From JACQAP01 sp035275265 (GTDB lineage: Bacteria; Pseudomonadota; Gammaproteobacteria; Burkholderiales; JACQAP01): a DNA stretch of 64,000 nucleotides. Under the pieces are notes generated by a model. That model worked only from the letters and a program-made list of their open reading frames with translations, had not been told where the DNA came from and made no database searches. The position numbers were made by a program, and so were the translations under genes. Positions 25,175 to 32,717 of this stretch are shown in pieces (the stretch's first letter is position 1; every line of letters starts with the position of its first letter). The DNA lies in NCBI GenBank assembly GCA_035275265.1, contig DATENC010000020.1:186001-250000 (forward strand). The letters are read 5' to 3'.

Positions 25175-26164
25175 ATGGATCTGCCTCTGATATTTGCGGT
25201 GCTCATGGGCCTGGCAATCCTCGCGTACGTCATTCTGGACGGCTTCGATCTCGGCGTCGGCATTCTCATGCCGTTTGCCAGCCCCGGCGAGCAGGACATG
25301 ATGGTGGCCTCTATCGGTCCGTTCTGGGACGCCAACGAAACCTGGCTGGTACTCGGCGTCGGCATTTTGCTGGTCGCGTTTCCGCTCGCCCACGGCGTAA
25401 TCCTGACGTCGTTGTATCTGCCGGTAGCCATGATGCTGATTGGTTTGATTCTGCGCGGTGTGGCATTCGAACTCCGTGCCAAGGCCACGGGCTGGCACCA
25501 ACAGGTATGGAACCGGCTGTTCTTCGTGGGTTCGGTTGGAGCCGCACTCGCGCAGGGCATGATGCTGGGTGGTGTCGTCACCGGATTCAAGCCCGGCGGA
25601 CTGTTCGTCGCTTTTGAATTTCTTGTCGGCCTGGGGCTGGCCGGTGGCTATGCACTCCTGGGTTCGACCTGGCTGGTGATCAAGACCGAAGGTGATTTGC
25701 AGACGAAGGCATTGCGCTGGGCCAGGACCGCGATGTTTTTCGCGGCGGCCGGTGTCGCGGCGATCAGCCTCGCCACCCCGTTCGCCAGCGAGAGCATCAT
25801 GGAAAAATGGTTCGTGTGGCCGCTCGTCCTGTGGCTCTCGCCGTTGCCGATCCTTACCGCAGCAGCATTCGCCGGCATTCTGATTGGATTGAACCGCCTG
25901 CAACGCGGCCAAACCCGGCGTGAGTACCTGCCCTTTGTTTTGGCGGTATGGATCTTCGTATTTTCATTCGCGGGCCTGGCCTACAGCCTGTTCCCGTACC
26001 TGGTGCTCGACCGGCTGACGATCTGGCAGGCCGCGGCGGCGGAGTCGTCGCTCAAGTTCGTGTTCGTCGGCACCTGCGTGGTATTGCCGATGATTGTCGC
26101 TTACACGCTGTTTTCCTACCGCGTGTTCTGGGGGAAGGCCCGTTCACTCACGTACGGGGACTAG
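25175..26164 (+). CDS. cydB: Cytochrome bd ubiquinol oxidase subunit II
   Basis: A 329-residue membrane protein with about eight helices, starting 9 nt after cydA. The N-terminal AYVILDGFDLGVGILMPFAS and the segment SIGPFWDANETWLVLGVGIL are CydB hallmarks, and the C-terminal VLPMIVAYTLFSYRVFWGKA is typical of the family. It completes the bd oxidase with CydA. The TAG stop is followed directly by a GA-rich repeat arm. No cydDC transporter genes are nearby. Confidence 0.95.
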   Translation: MDLPLIFAVLMGLAILAYVILDGFDLGVGILMPFASPGEQDMMVASIGPFWDANETWLVLGVGILLVAFPLAHGVILTSLYLPVAMMLIGLILRGVAFELRAKATGWHQQVWNRLFFVGSVGAALAQGMMLGGVVTGFKPGGLFVAFEFLVGLGLAGGYALLGSTWLVIKTEGDLQTKALRWARTAMFFAAAGVAAISLATPFASESIMEKWFVWPLVLWLSPLPILTAAAFAGILIGLNRLQRGQTRREYLPFVLAVWIFVFSFAGLAYSLFPYLVLDRLTIWQAAAAESSLKFVFVGTCVVLPMIVAYTLFSYRVFWGKARSLTYGD

Positions 26165-26269
26165 AGACGAGGGATGAGGGAAGAGGGGCGAGGGAACGGC
26201 AAGAACCGGAAATAAAGTCTTGAGAAACCATGTATAGACTCACCGCTCATCCCTCGTCCCTCATCCCCA
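26165..26269. repeat. Two-armed GAGGGAC/GTCCCTC repeat between convergent genes
   Basis: The left arm (26165-26197) is AGACGAGGGATGAGGG, then AAGAGGGGCGAGGG. The right arm (26246-26269) is CTCATCCCTCGTCCCTCATC. The unit is 7 nt, GAGGGAC or GAGGGAT. About 48 nt lie between the arms. It separates cydB from the convergent gene at 26280-26663 and may end transcription from both sides. Confidence 0.85.
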
Positions 26270-26279
26270 AAATTGTTTC

Positions 26280-26663
26280 CTACGGCAATTTGATTTTTCC
26301 CCCGGGCCCGCCGAGTCCTGGCGGGATGCCTTCGGGGATGACGATCGAGGAACTGGCTTGGCGGCGCATTTCCTGAAGCTCCCTGACCGCACGCTCGACC
26401 GCGACCTGGGCGACTTCGGCGAATTTCGCCGCGGCATTGCCGAGCGAGTCGGCCTCGATCTCGAAAGCCAGCGGTATTGCGCCGACCGGCGTCATGAGCT
26501 GGGTTTCGCCGACGTAAATGATCTTGCGTCCGGCGTCGGTCGCGCCGTCGTTTTTAACTGGGGTCATGACGCGAATCGTGCCGACCTTTCGATCGGTGAA
26601 GACCTCCTCGCGATAAAGATTCGCGGGGTCCATTTTCAGTTCGGGTAGGTTGTCTGCGGCCAT
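26280..26663 (-). CDS. Conserved hypothetical cytoplasmic protein
   Basis: The product is 127 residues with no signal or membrane segment. It is acidic in the first half: DPANLYREEVFTDRKVGTIR, then MTPVKNDGATDAGRKIIYVG. A helix (about 75-105, LGNAAAKFAEVAQVAVERAV) and a proline/glycine-rich tail (IPEGIPPGLGGPGGKIKLP) follow. AGGAA stands 7 nt before the ATG. It resembles small uncharacterised betaproteobacterial proteins, but I cannot name the family. It stands alone, opposite in orientation to both neighbours. Confidence 0.65.
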   Translation of the reverse strand: MAADNLPELKMDPANLYREEVFTDRKVGTIRVMTPVKNDGATDAGRKIIYVGETQLMTPVGAIPLAFEIEADSLGNAAAKFAEVAQVAVERAVRELQEMRRQASSSIVIPEGIPPGLGGPGGKIKLP

Positions 26664-26787
26664 GGCGAAATTCCTGTGCGTGCGTGTTGAACGACGACGA
26701 AATTATCCCATGACTTTGCTCCACCGTGACCGTTGAAGGCGGGAAGGGCGCTACACTTCTGCAGCACCCGTCACCTGTCACTACTCC

Positions 26788-27633
26788 GTGCTCGCCTACC
26801 GACATCTTTTTCATGCCGGCAACTTTGCCGATGTATTCAAGCACTCGCTGCTGACGCAGCTTGCGCTCGTGCTGGAAAAGAAGGACAAGCCATTCTTCGT
26901 GCTCGATACGCACGCCGGGATTGGGCTCTACGACCTGACGCACCCCTGGGCACAGAAGAACGCGGAACACAAGGACGGGATCGCGCTGCTTTGGGACCGC
27001 AAGGACGTACCCAACACGCTGATACCGTATCTTGAGGCGGTCCGCGCGGAGAATGTGAACGGTGGGCTGCGCTTCTATCCCGGCTCGCCGCGCATCGTAC
27101 GCCGGTTCCTTCGACCGAACGACCGCATGGTCCTGATCGAACTCAACAGGAAGGACTGCGAGGAACTGGAGACGCTATTTCGTGGCGACAGGCAAGTGAT
27201 GTTGCGCATGATGGATGGCTACCAGGCACTCAGGGCCTTTCTTCCGCCCAAGGAACGCCGCGGGTTGGTTTTTATCGATTCCTCCTTCGATCGCGCGCAG
27301 GAATTCAGGCGCCTGACCGAAGGCCTCGTCGAGGCTCATCGGCGGTTCGCGACCGGGGTGTACGGGCTTTGGTATCCGCTGATGGAACCGACTGCGATGC
27401 GGGGATTCGAACGTGGAATGATCGCAACCGGCATACCCAAGATTTTGCAATTGGAACTCGCGGTGATGCCCGATGACTGGGGTGGACACATGCGCGGCTG
27501 CGGGCTACTGGTTGTGAACCCGCCGTTCGGATTCGAGGAAATCGCGCGGTCCATACTCGACTGGCTTTGGCCGGTACTGTCGCCAGACCGGGATGGCGGA
27601 CATGCTGTGAAGTGGCTGGCGGGGGAAGGTTAA
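26788..27633 (+). CDS. rlmJ: 23S rRNA (adenine(2030)-N6)-methyltransferase
   Basis: The 281-residue product matches RlmJ throughout. It begins MLAYRHLFHAGNFADVFKHS, with the AdoMet-binding DTHAGIGLYDL at about 40-50. The catalytic N-methyltransferase motif is NPPF, in LLVVNPPFGFEEIA near 240. It methylates A2030 of 23S rRNA. The RHxFHAGNxADVxKH block at the N-terminus is diagnostic. Transcription is probably independent; no gene on its strand lies close upstream. Confidence 0.95.
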   Translation: MLAYRHLFHAGNFADVFKHSLLTQLALVLEKKDKPFFVLDTHAGIGLYDLTHPWAQKNAEHKDGIALLWDRKDVPNTLIPYLEAVRAENVNGGLRFYPGSPRIVRRFLRPNDRMVLIELNRKDCEELETLFRGDRQVMLRMMDGYQALRAFLPPKERRGLVFIDSSFDRAQEFRRLTEGLVEAHRRFATGVYGLWYPLMEPTAMRGFERGMIATGIPKILQLELAVMPDDWGGHMRGCGLLVVNPPFGFEEIARSILDWLWPVLSPDRDGGHAVKWLAGEG

Positions 27634-27666
27634 AGGAATGGCGAGTGCCAATTCAGGGCAGGGCTG

Positions 27667-27722
27667 CCCCGCAATAGGGCGTAATTGATACGGAATCAGC
27701 GGCAAAACGGGGCATTGCGGGG
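27667..27722. repeat. 9-bp inverted repeat downstream of rlmJ
   Basis: CCCCGCAAT (27667-27675) and ATTGCGGGG (27714-27722) are exact reverse complements across 38 nt. No T-run follows, so it is not a simple intrinsic terminator; its role is unknown. Confidence 0.35.
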
Positions 27723-27844
27723 GCATGAACGGGGTTTTGCCACGCCTGCCAGTGGGTCTGTTTCTTGCGACAGTGAAGGCAAGATCGAAGAAACCCTTAC
27801 TTGTTGCCCGAGTCGCGGGAGGAGCTCCGGGTCGGAACCCGACT

Positions 27845-28066
27845 GTGGATCATGCCTCCATTGTTGTGCTCGTGACCGATCTGTTGACCGCCATCCACCT
27901 GTTGTCAGGCTACCCAGCAGTTCCCGTCCAGCCGGAATTCATCGGTTGCCGCATGCGTCGCTCCATCGTAGATGATCCGATCGACTTATGGCCAGGCACC
28001 GCCGCCAACTACACCGGTGAAACGCTATTCCGATCAAATGCCTGCAATAGGAACGAACCAGGCTGA
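27845..28066 (+). pseudogene. Truncated remnant of the HExxH paralogue array
   Basis: From GTG at 27845 the frame reads VDHASIVVLVTDLLTAIHLL, then SGYPAVPVQPEFIGC. This lines up residue by residue with the starts of the three genes that follow (for example MDPASLSSLVAELFVVIQLL). After about 35 residues the similarity ends (RMRRSIVDDPIDLWPG...), and the zinc-site HELVHH and later cysteines are absent before the stop at 28066. The frame is open further upstream to an ATG at 27725, but that extension has no counterpart in the paralogues. I read this as a fourth, decayed or recombined copy. Confidence 0.6.
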
Positions 28067-28075
28067 GGAGATCCC

Positions 28076-28513
28076 ATAGACCAGTCTTCATTGATGTCGC
28101 TGATGCTCGAGTTGTTCACGGCCATCAGGCTCGTATCCGGATATCCCAGTCCGGAAGTGGTCCCGCAAATCCAGCGCCTCTCGGTAGTGGAAATGCAGCA
28201 GAAGATCTGCGGCGGCCGCGCGTGCAAGGTCAAGGCCTTTTACCACCCGGAGTGGGGCGTCTATGTGGACGAGGCGCTCGACATCCAGAACGATGCTTTT
28301 GACCGCTCGGTCCTCCTGCACGAACTGGTGCATCACCTGCAGAAGGCTACGGGCAAATTCGACGCGGTACCGAACTTTTGCGTACGGCGTAACGCCCAGG
28401 AACTGGAGGCCTACGAGATCCAGAACCGATACCTTTCCAGCCAGGGGGCAACACGTCGCGCCTTCGTCATGGGCTGGTCGGGAAAGTGCAAAGACGAGGA
28501 CACTGGACTGTGA
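28076..28513 (+). CDS. Small HExxH (putative zinc metalloprotease-like) protein, paralogue 1, apparent ATA start
   Basis: The product is about 140-145 residues. A hydrophobic N-terminal helix (SLMLELFTAIRLVSGYP) is followed by a cysteine pair (KICGGRACKVKAFY) and the zinc-site HELVHHLQKATG. Two further cysteines (NFCVRRNAQELEAYEIQ and WSGKC) follow. A GAGGAG Shine-Dalgarno sits 5 nt before ATA at 28076, and from that codon IDQSSLMSLMLELF aligns with MDPASLSSLVAELF of paralogue 2. The first usual start codons are TTG 28091 and ATG 28094, too far from the ribosome site. Function is unknown; the motif suggests a small secreted or membrane-tethered peptidase. Confidence 0.65.
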   Translation: MDQSSLMSLMLELFTAIRLVSGYPSPEVVPQIQRLSVVEMQQKICGGRACKVKAFYHPEWGVYVDEALDIQNDAFDRSVLLHELVHHLQKATGKFDAVPNFCVRRNAQELEAYEIQNRYLSSQGATRRAFVMGWSGKCKDEDTGL

Positions 28514-28598
28514 TTGGGCCAGGATCTGTCTTCGGGGTGCTCTGGCAGGGGAAAGCCGGGCCGCCCCTTACGAAACCTGTTGAAAAATCGAACTTTTT

Positions 28599-28627
28599 TC
28601 GACGGATTGTTGCCTCACTTGTATCAT
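28599..28627 (+). promoter_or_regulatory. Candidate sigma-70 promoter for paralogue 2
   Basis: TCGACG (28599-28604), a 17-nt spacer and TATCAT (28622-28627, five of six matches to the -10) lie about 70 nt before the ATG at 28695. This suggests that paralogue 2 is transcribed on its own rather than from paralogue 1. Confidence 0.4.
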
Positions 28628-28694
28628 GCCGCACAAATAACCCTTTAACTTCGAATGCCCGGATGGCGGAGGGACGCCGGGTGGGAGAGTCCCC

Positions 28695-29141
28695 ATGGAC
28701 CCTGCCTCTTTGTCGTCTTTAGTCGCCGAGCTCTTCGTAGTCATCCAGTTGCTGTCTGGTTATGCACCGCCGACGGTGCCGCCCGTGGTTCATCGGGTGC
28801 CGCAAACCGTTATCCAGGAGATGTTCTGCCTGCGGCCGTGTCCCGTGCGAGCAGCCTATGACGCCACACGAGGGGTGTTCATCGATGAAGACCTCGACGT
28901 CGCGAACAACACCTTCCATCGTTCCATCCTGGTCCATGAGCTGGTTCACCACGCGCAGGCCGTGAGCGGCCGTTTCGATATCGGGACGAGCGATTGCATG
29001 CGACGCAACCTCGCGGAACAGGAAGCCTATTTCATCCAGAACACTTACCTGATGGGAATGAACAGCGCGAGCCGCGTATCGATGTCGGGCTGGGCGGCGC
29101 GCTGCGTTGACGCAGAAGTGCCAACGCCTACGCGGCATTGA
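28695..29141 (+). CDS. Small HExxH protein, paralogue 2
   Basis: A 148-residue product whose ATG follows GGGAGAG by 6 nt. The N-terminal helix is SLSSLVAELFVVIQLLSGYA, then FCLRPCPVRAAYDATRGVFI with a cysteine pair, and HRSILVHELVHHAQAVSG with the HExxH motif. SDCMRRNLAEQEAYFIQNTY and AARCV complete the shared cysteine and glutamate pattern; the glutamate of EAY is a candidate third zinc ligand. It shares the same order of motifs with paralogues 1 and 3 but with clear sequence divergence. The tail EVPTPTRH is unique. Confidence 0.7.
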   Translation: MDPASLSSLVAELFVVIQLLSGYAPPTVPPVVHRVPQTVIQEMFCLRPCPVRAAYDATRGVFIDEDLDVANNTFHRSILVHELVHHAQAVSGRFDIGTSDCMRRNLAEQEAYFIQNTYLMGMNSASRVSMSGWAARCVDAEVPTPTRH

Positions 29142-29282
29142 CGGTTTCCTAACCGGATATGGCTTGAATCTTGCATGATTAGGCAGTAACGGCGTCACAA
29201 CGGGCAATACAACAGGCAAATAACACACGCAATACAACGGTCCCGCGCATTCGGGGGAGAGCGGGGGGCCAAAGGAACAACA

Positions 29283-29705
29283 ATGGGCGAATCTTCCCTT
29301 TCTTCCCTGGTCGTTGAACTTTTTACAACGATCCACTTGCTCGCAGGCTATCCCGTGCCCGAAAGAGGTCCGGAAATCCACATCGTTCCCCATGCGGTGA
29401 TAGAGGAAAAAATCTGCCGGAGCCAGTGCAGGCGCATAAAGGCGTTCTACCACCCGGACTGGGGTGTGTATTTGGACGAATCTCTCGACCTAGCGGGGGA
29501 CGCTTTCGATCGATCAATTCTTCTGCATGAACTCATGCACTACGTTCAGCATTCTGCAGGCGCGTACGAAACGCTGCCGTCGGACTGCGAACGCCGGAAC
29601 GCCGAAGAGCACGAAGCCTACAAGGTCCAGAACAAGTACCTCGCGGCCATCGATGATCTGCGCAGAGTCCCAGTCGGGGCATGGATGCGTGCTTGCAGGC
29701 ACTGA
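29283..29705 (+). CDS. Small HExxH protein, paralogue 3
   Basis: A 140-residue product, ATG 29283 with AAAGGA 6 nt upstream. It shares the paralogue pattern: SLSSLVVELFTTIHLLAGYP, the cysteine pair in KICRSQCRRIKAFYHPDWGV, FDRSILLHELMHYVQHSAG (HELMH keeps HExxH), SDCERRNAEEHEAYKVQNKY, and a final cysteine in WMRACRH. The HPDWGVYLDESLDLAGDAFD block closely follows HPEWGVYVDEALDIQNDAFD of paralogue 1, so 1 and 3 are nearest relatives. Function is unknown. The gene ends 14 nt before the convergent TerB-like gene. Confidence 0.7.
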   Translation: MGESSLSSLVVELFTTIHLLAGYPVPERGPEIHIVPHAVIEEKICRSQCRRIKAFYHPDWGVYLDESLDLAGDAFDRSILLHELMHYVQHSAGAYETLPSDCERRNAEEHEAYKVQNKYLAAIDDLRRVPVGAWMRACRH

Positions 29706-29718
29706 GGCAGGCACGACT

Positions 29719-30183
29719 TTACGTTTCGCCCTTCGCTGTTTTTCTCGCCCGTTGCCGGGCTAGCATGGCTTCCGTGTTCGTGACGTAGAGCAAGTGAGCG
29801 ATCTTGCGCACGAAGTGATCCTCGTACGTATCCAGGTCGCGGTCGGCAAAGGCCACTCGCCACAGGTGTTCGATCAGGGCAATGCGGCTTTCCATCGGCA
29901 ATAAACGCTTGATGATGGATACTGGGCCGAAGTAAGAAGTAAAGCGGTGCGCCCTAACCTCATCGAGCAAAGCCAGTGCATCACGCTCCCCCAAATCGAA
30001 CATCGCCATCAGCGCGACGTTTGCGGTGCTTGATTCTTCGGGCCTTTCGTTCAGGTCTGTGCGGATCATCTCGTGCAGTAACCCCGCCACTGCAACTTGC
30101 AACTGCCGGGTTCCGGATTCGATCGGATTTGCCAGGTCCGACGCGGACGCGCCGGAAAGGAGTTTCTTGAGCGCGCCGAGCAT
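29719..30183 (-). CDS. TerB-like (tellurite resistance TerB fold) protein
   Basis: A 154-residue helical protein without a signal peptide. VAVAGLLHEMIRTDLNERPE near residue 30 and EHLWRVAFADRDLDTYEDHF near residue 105 form the two characteristic halves of the TerB fold. Acidic residues at the helix starts (DRDLDTYED) are likely metal-binding. The family occurs in stress-response and other cytoplasmic contexts; most stand-alone members have no proven role in tellurite resistance. It is transcribed away from the GST gene downstream. Confidence 0.85.
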   Translation of the reverse strand: MLGALKKLLSGASASDLANPIESGTRQLQVAVAGLLHEMIRTDLNERPEESSTANVALMAMFDLGERDALALLDEVRAHRFTSYFGPVSIIKRLLPMESRIALIEHLWRVAFADRDLDTYEDHFVRKIAHLLYVTNTEAMLARQRARKTAKGET

Positions 30184-30250
30184 ACGCAGACGGGTCGTTA
30201 CGGAGCCTGCAGTTGGTGCCCTAATCTTTCCGCGAAGCGACGGGCGGCTT

Positions 30251-30868
30251 TCAGCCCGTTACTTTCATTCCTCTTTGAACCCCCGGTCGTGAGCCAATTG
30301 CCGCGCCCCAGCGTCGCAAATCGGCGAGTCCGCCGTCTTCGTCGATCAGCGCCTTCCGCGCCGCAAAGTTCGGATACAGCATGATATCGGCAACGGAAAA
30401 CTCGTCCGCGAGATATTCGCGCGTTGCCAAGCGCGCATTACACGCTGCGAAAAAGCCCAGCAGGCGTTGCTTGAAATAGTCGCTGTTCGCGGCAATCTTT
30501 TCCGGAACACTCGTTTCCATGCGAAATATCGTGCCGCTCGTACCGGCAATGTCGCTCGCCGCCTGCATCATCCACTGCATGGCGTGCGCGCGTCGTGCGG
30601 CGTCCTTCGGCAGGAATTTGCCGGATTTCTCCGCGGCATAAAGGATGATCGCTCCCGACTGCGAAAGCGTGAGTGGCTTGCCGCTAGGGCCGTCCGGGTC
30701 GACGATTACAGGAATCAGACCGGCAGGATTGAGCTTCAGAAATTCGGGGGTGCGCTGTTCGCCCTTGGCAAGGTCGACCTTGCGGGTCCGATAAGGCAGG
30801 CCGGTTTCCTCCAATGCTACTGCGGCGCGAAGCCCGTTGGCGGTCGGCGCAAAGTAAAGTTCGATCAT
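30251..30868 (-). CDS. Glutathione S-transferase (Ure2p-like/YfcG-type)
   Basis: The 205-residue product has the thioredoxin-like domain (about 1-82): MIELYFAPTANGLRAAVALE, then LNPAGLIPVIVDPDGPSGKP and LSQSGAIILYAAEKSGKFLP with the cis-proline and the QS(G)A glutathione contacts. An N/T-type active site rather than cysteine fits the Nu/YfcG group. The C-terminal helical domain is complete (REYLADEFSVADIMLYPNFA). It is a probable disulfide reductase or peroxidase using glutathione. It stands alone between TerB and the divergent binding-protein gene. Confidence 0.9.
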   Translation of the reverse strand: MIELYFAPTANGLRAAVALEETGLPYRTRKVDLAKGEQRTPEFLKLNPAGLIPVIVDPDGPSGKPLTLSQSGAIILYAAEKSGKFLPKDAARRAHAMQWMMQAASDIAGTSGTIFRMETSVPEKIAANSDYFKQRLLGFFAACNARLATREYLADEFSVADIMLYPNFAARKALIDEDGGLADLRRWGAAIGSRPGVQRGMKVTG

Positions 30869-31005
30869 GCGGCTGTCTCCGTTGTTGTCGAGGCCGCAGT
30901 TTACCGCGACTCATTGGTTTGGGCGCCCATTCGCGCATTGGCGACTGCGAGCCTCGCTGTTCGCAGGTAGAATTTTGACGGAGTTCCGATCACCAGAGAA
31001 AGTCG

Positions 31006-32025
31006 ATGATAAAACTGTGGATCCTCGTTGCTTTCGTTATTCTCGGCATAGTGGCGGACCCTGCGGCTGCGCAGCCGGAGAAGCCGGCCGTCACCATCGC
31101 GGTGGGCGGCAAGGCGTCGCTTTACTACCTGCCGCTGTCCCTCGCCGAACGGCTCGGCTACTTCGCGGACGAAGGCTTGAAGGTGGAAATCCTGGATTTC
31201 GCCGGCGGTGCCAAGTCTCTGCAGGCCATGATGGGGGGCAGCGCCGACGTCGTCTCCGGCGGTTTCGACCACGTCCTTGTAATGCGCGCGCGTGGGCAGA
31301 AACTCAAGGCATTCGTGCTGCAGATCGCCACGCCGGCGATTTCGCTTGGACTGGCGAAGAAGCACACGGCAAAGTTTCGCTCGCCGAAGGACCTCAGGCG
31401 CATGAAGATCGGCGTGACCGCGCCGGGATCCAGTACCCATGCGTTCGTCAACCATCTGCTGGCGTCAGTGGGTTTGACCTCCGACGACGTTTCCATCATC
31501 GGCGTGGGCTCGGGTCCGGGCGCTGCAGCTGCGATGCAGGCGGGACACCTCGACGCGATTGCCAACATCGAGCCGACTATCACGCTGCTGGAAAACTCCG
31601 GCACGATCCAGGTGATGGTGGAAACCGTGACGGTGCGGGGCGCGAAAGCGGTGTTCGGCAGTCCCTTGCCGGCGGGGTCGTTGTACACCCGCGAGGAGTT
31701 CGTCATGGCCAATCCAAAGACCGTGCAGGCGTTGACCAACGCGATGGTGCGGGCGCTTAAGTGGCTGAACGCTGCTTCGGCCGAGGATGTCGCCAAGGCC
31801 GTACCGCCTGAGTATTTGCTGGGCGATCGCGCCCTGTACCTGGCTGCGCTAAAGAGAATGCGCGAAAGTTATGCGCAGGATGGCCTGTTCCCGCCAGCCG
31901 GGGTCGAAGCACAGCTCAAGGTGCTGATCGGTTTCGAGCCCGCGGTCCGGGAAGCGAAGGATCTGAACCCGGCGGATTCGTATACCAACGATTTCGTGCG
32001 CAAAGCTCTGCAAAAGTATCAATAG
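31006..32025 (+). CDS. NitT/TauT-family periplasmic substrate-binding protein
   Basis: The 339-residue product has a signal peptide (to AAAQ at about residue 23). It then shows the family pattern AVGGKASLYYLPLSLAERLG, YFADEGLKVEILDFAGGAKS, LQAMMGGSADVVSGGFDHVL and the hinge VTAPGSSTHAFVNHLLASVG. Such proteins bind aliphatic sulfonates, nitrate, thiamine precursors or similar small solutes. No permease or ATPase gene is nearby. The next two genes encode a cytochrome c and a periplasmic dehydrogenase-like propeller, so it may deliver or sense the substrate of that enzyme rather than feed an importer. Confidence 0.85.
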   Translation: MIKLWILVAFVILGIVADPAAAQPEKPAVTIAVGGKASLYYLPLSLAERLGYFADEGLKVEILDFAGGAKSLQAMMGGSADVVSGGFDHVLVMRARGQKLKAFVLQIATPAISLGLAKKHTAKFRSPKDLRRMKIGVTAPGSSTHAFVNHLLASVGLTSDDVSIIGVGSGPGAAAAMQAGHLDAIANIEPTITLLENSGTIQVMVETVTVRGAKAVFGSPLPAGSLYTREEFVMANPKTVQALTNAMVRALKWLNAASAEDVAKAVPPEYLLGDRALYLAALKRMRESYAQDGLFPPAGVEAQLKVLIGFEPAVREAKDLNPADSYTNDFVRKALQKYQ

Positions 32026-32100
32026 GTGGCAGGAAAAAATCCCATGCGATACGGGGTGGATATCAACCGGCCTTAGCCTCAAAGGCGTTGACCTTACTTA

Positions 32101-32165
32101 AGGGCGCGAAGAAGAGGGGTGTGGACCGCTCGTGTCAGGCCGATCTGGCACCCCTCTTGAGCCCT
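32101..32165 (+). repeat. Hairpin between binding-protein and cytochrome genes
   Basis: AAGAGGGGTG (32112-32121) pairs perfectly with CACCCCTCTT (32149-32158), and outer AGGGC/GCCCT (32101-32105, 32161-32165) can extend the stem. There is no T-run. It could protect the upstream mRNA or partly end transcription within the possible operon. Confidence 0.5.
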
Positions 32166-32234
32166 CCCGCGACACGTGATACGGTCGCGTTCCCTATCCG
32201 TCAACCCCCGGTCATCGAAGTGCCGAGGACGCGC

Positions 32235-32600
32235 ATGAAGTATTCAATGAAAATCATAACCATGCTGTTGGCCGTTGCGCCCGTTACGGTGTTGGCACAA
32301 ACTGCTCCCCAGACCGCCAAGGAAATTTTCGAACAAATGTGCGCCGGGTGCCACGGCACCTACGGCAACGGCCAGGAAGGGACTAAGAGCGGGTTCGTGC
32401 CGCGTATCGGCACGCTCGCCAACAAGGAATACATGGCGTCGGTGCCGGACGACTATCTCAAGATGATCATCAAGAAGGGCGGCGCCTACATGGGCAAGAT
32501 CGCGGCCATGCCCGCCTGGGAGCAAAAATTCAACGACGAGAAGGTCGCTGAACTCGTCGTCCATATCCGCACCTTCACGGGAACGGAGGAAAAAAAATAG
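32235..32600 (+). CDS. Periplasmic mono-haem cytochrome c
   Basis: A 121-residue protein with a signal peptide (MKYSMKIITMLLAVAPVTVLA, cut before QTAPQ). It has one haem site CAGCH (in FEQMCAGCHGTYGNG, residues about 34-38), and the axial methionine is likely in AAMPAWEQKFND. This is the class I fold used by small electron carriers. It lies 117 nt before the propeller dehydrogenase gene and is its probable electron acceptor, though that is inferred from position. ATG at 32247 is an alternative start. Confidence 0.85.
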   Translation: MKYSMKIITMLLAVAPVTVLAQTAPQTAKEIFEQMCAGCHGTYGNGQEGTKSGFVPRIGTLANKEYMASVPDDYLKMIIKKGGAYMGKIAAMPAWEQKFNDEKVAELVVHIRTFTGTEEKK

Positions 32601-32717
32601 AGATAAGAAAGATCCAGCCGGTCGAACGGCCAGGACATGCAGGTACGTCGTAGCGCAGTTGAAGTGGAATTCTGACGAAGCACATGCAGGGAATTCTAAC
32701 CAGGAGGAGGAGAAGAA

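Noticed and set aside
27725..27844. N-terminal extension of the paralogue remnant from ATG 27725
   Set aside because: The frame is open, but none of the three intact paralogues has this region; alignment starts exactly at GTG 27845.
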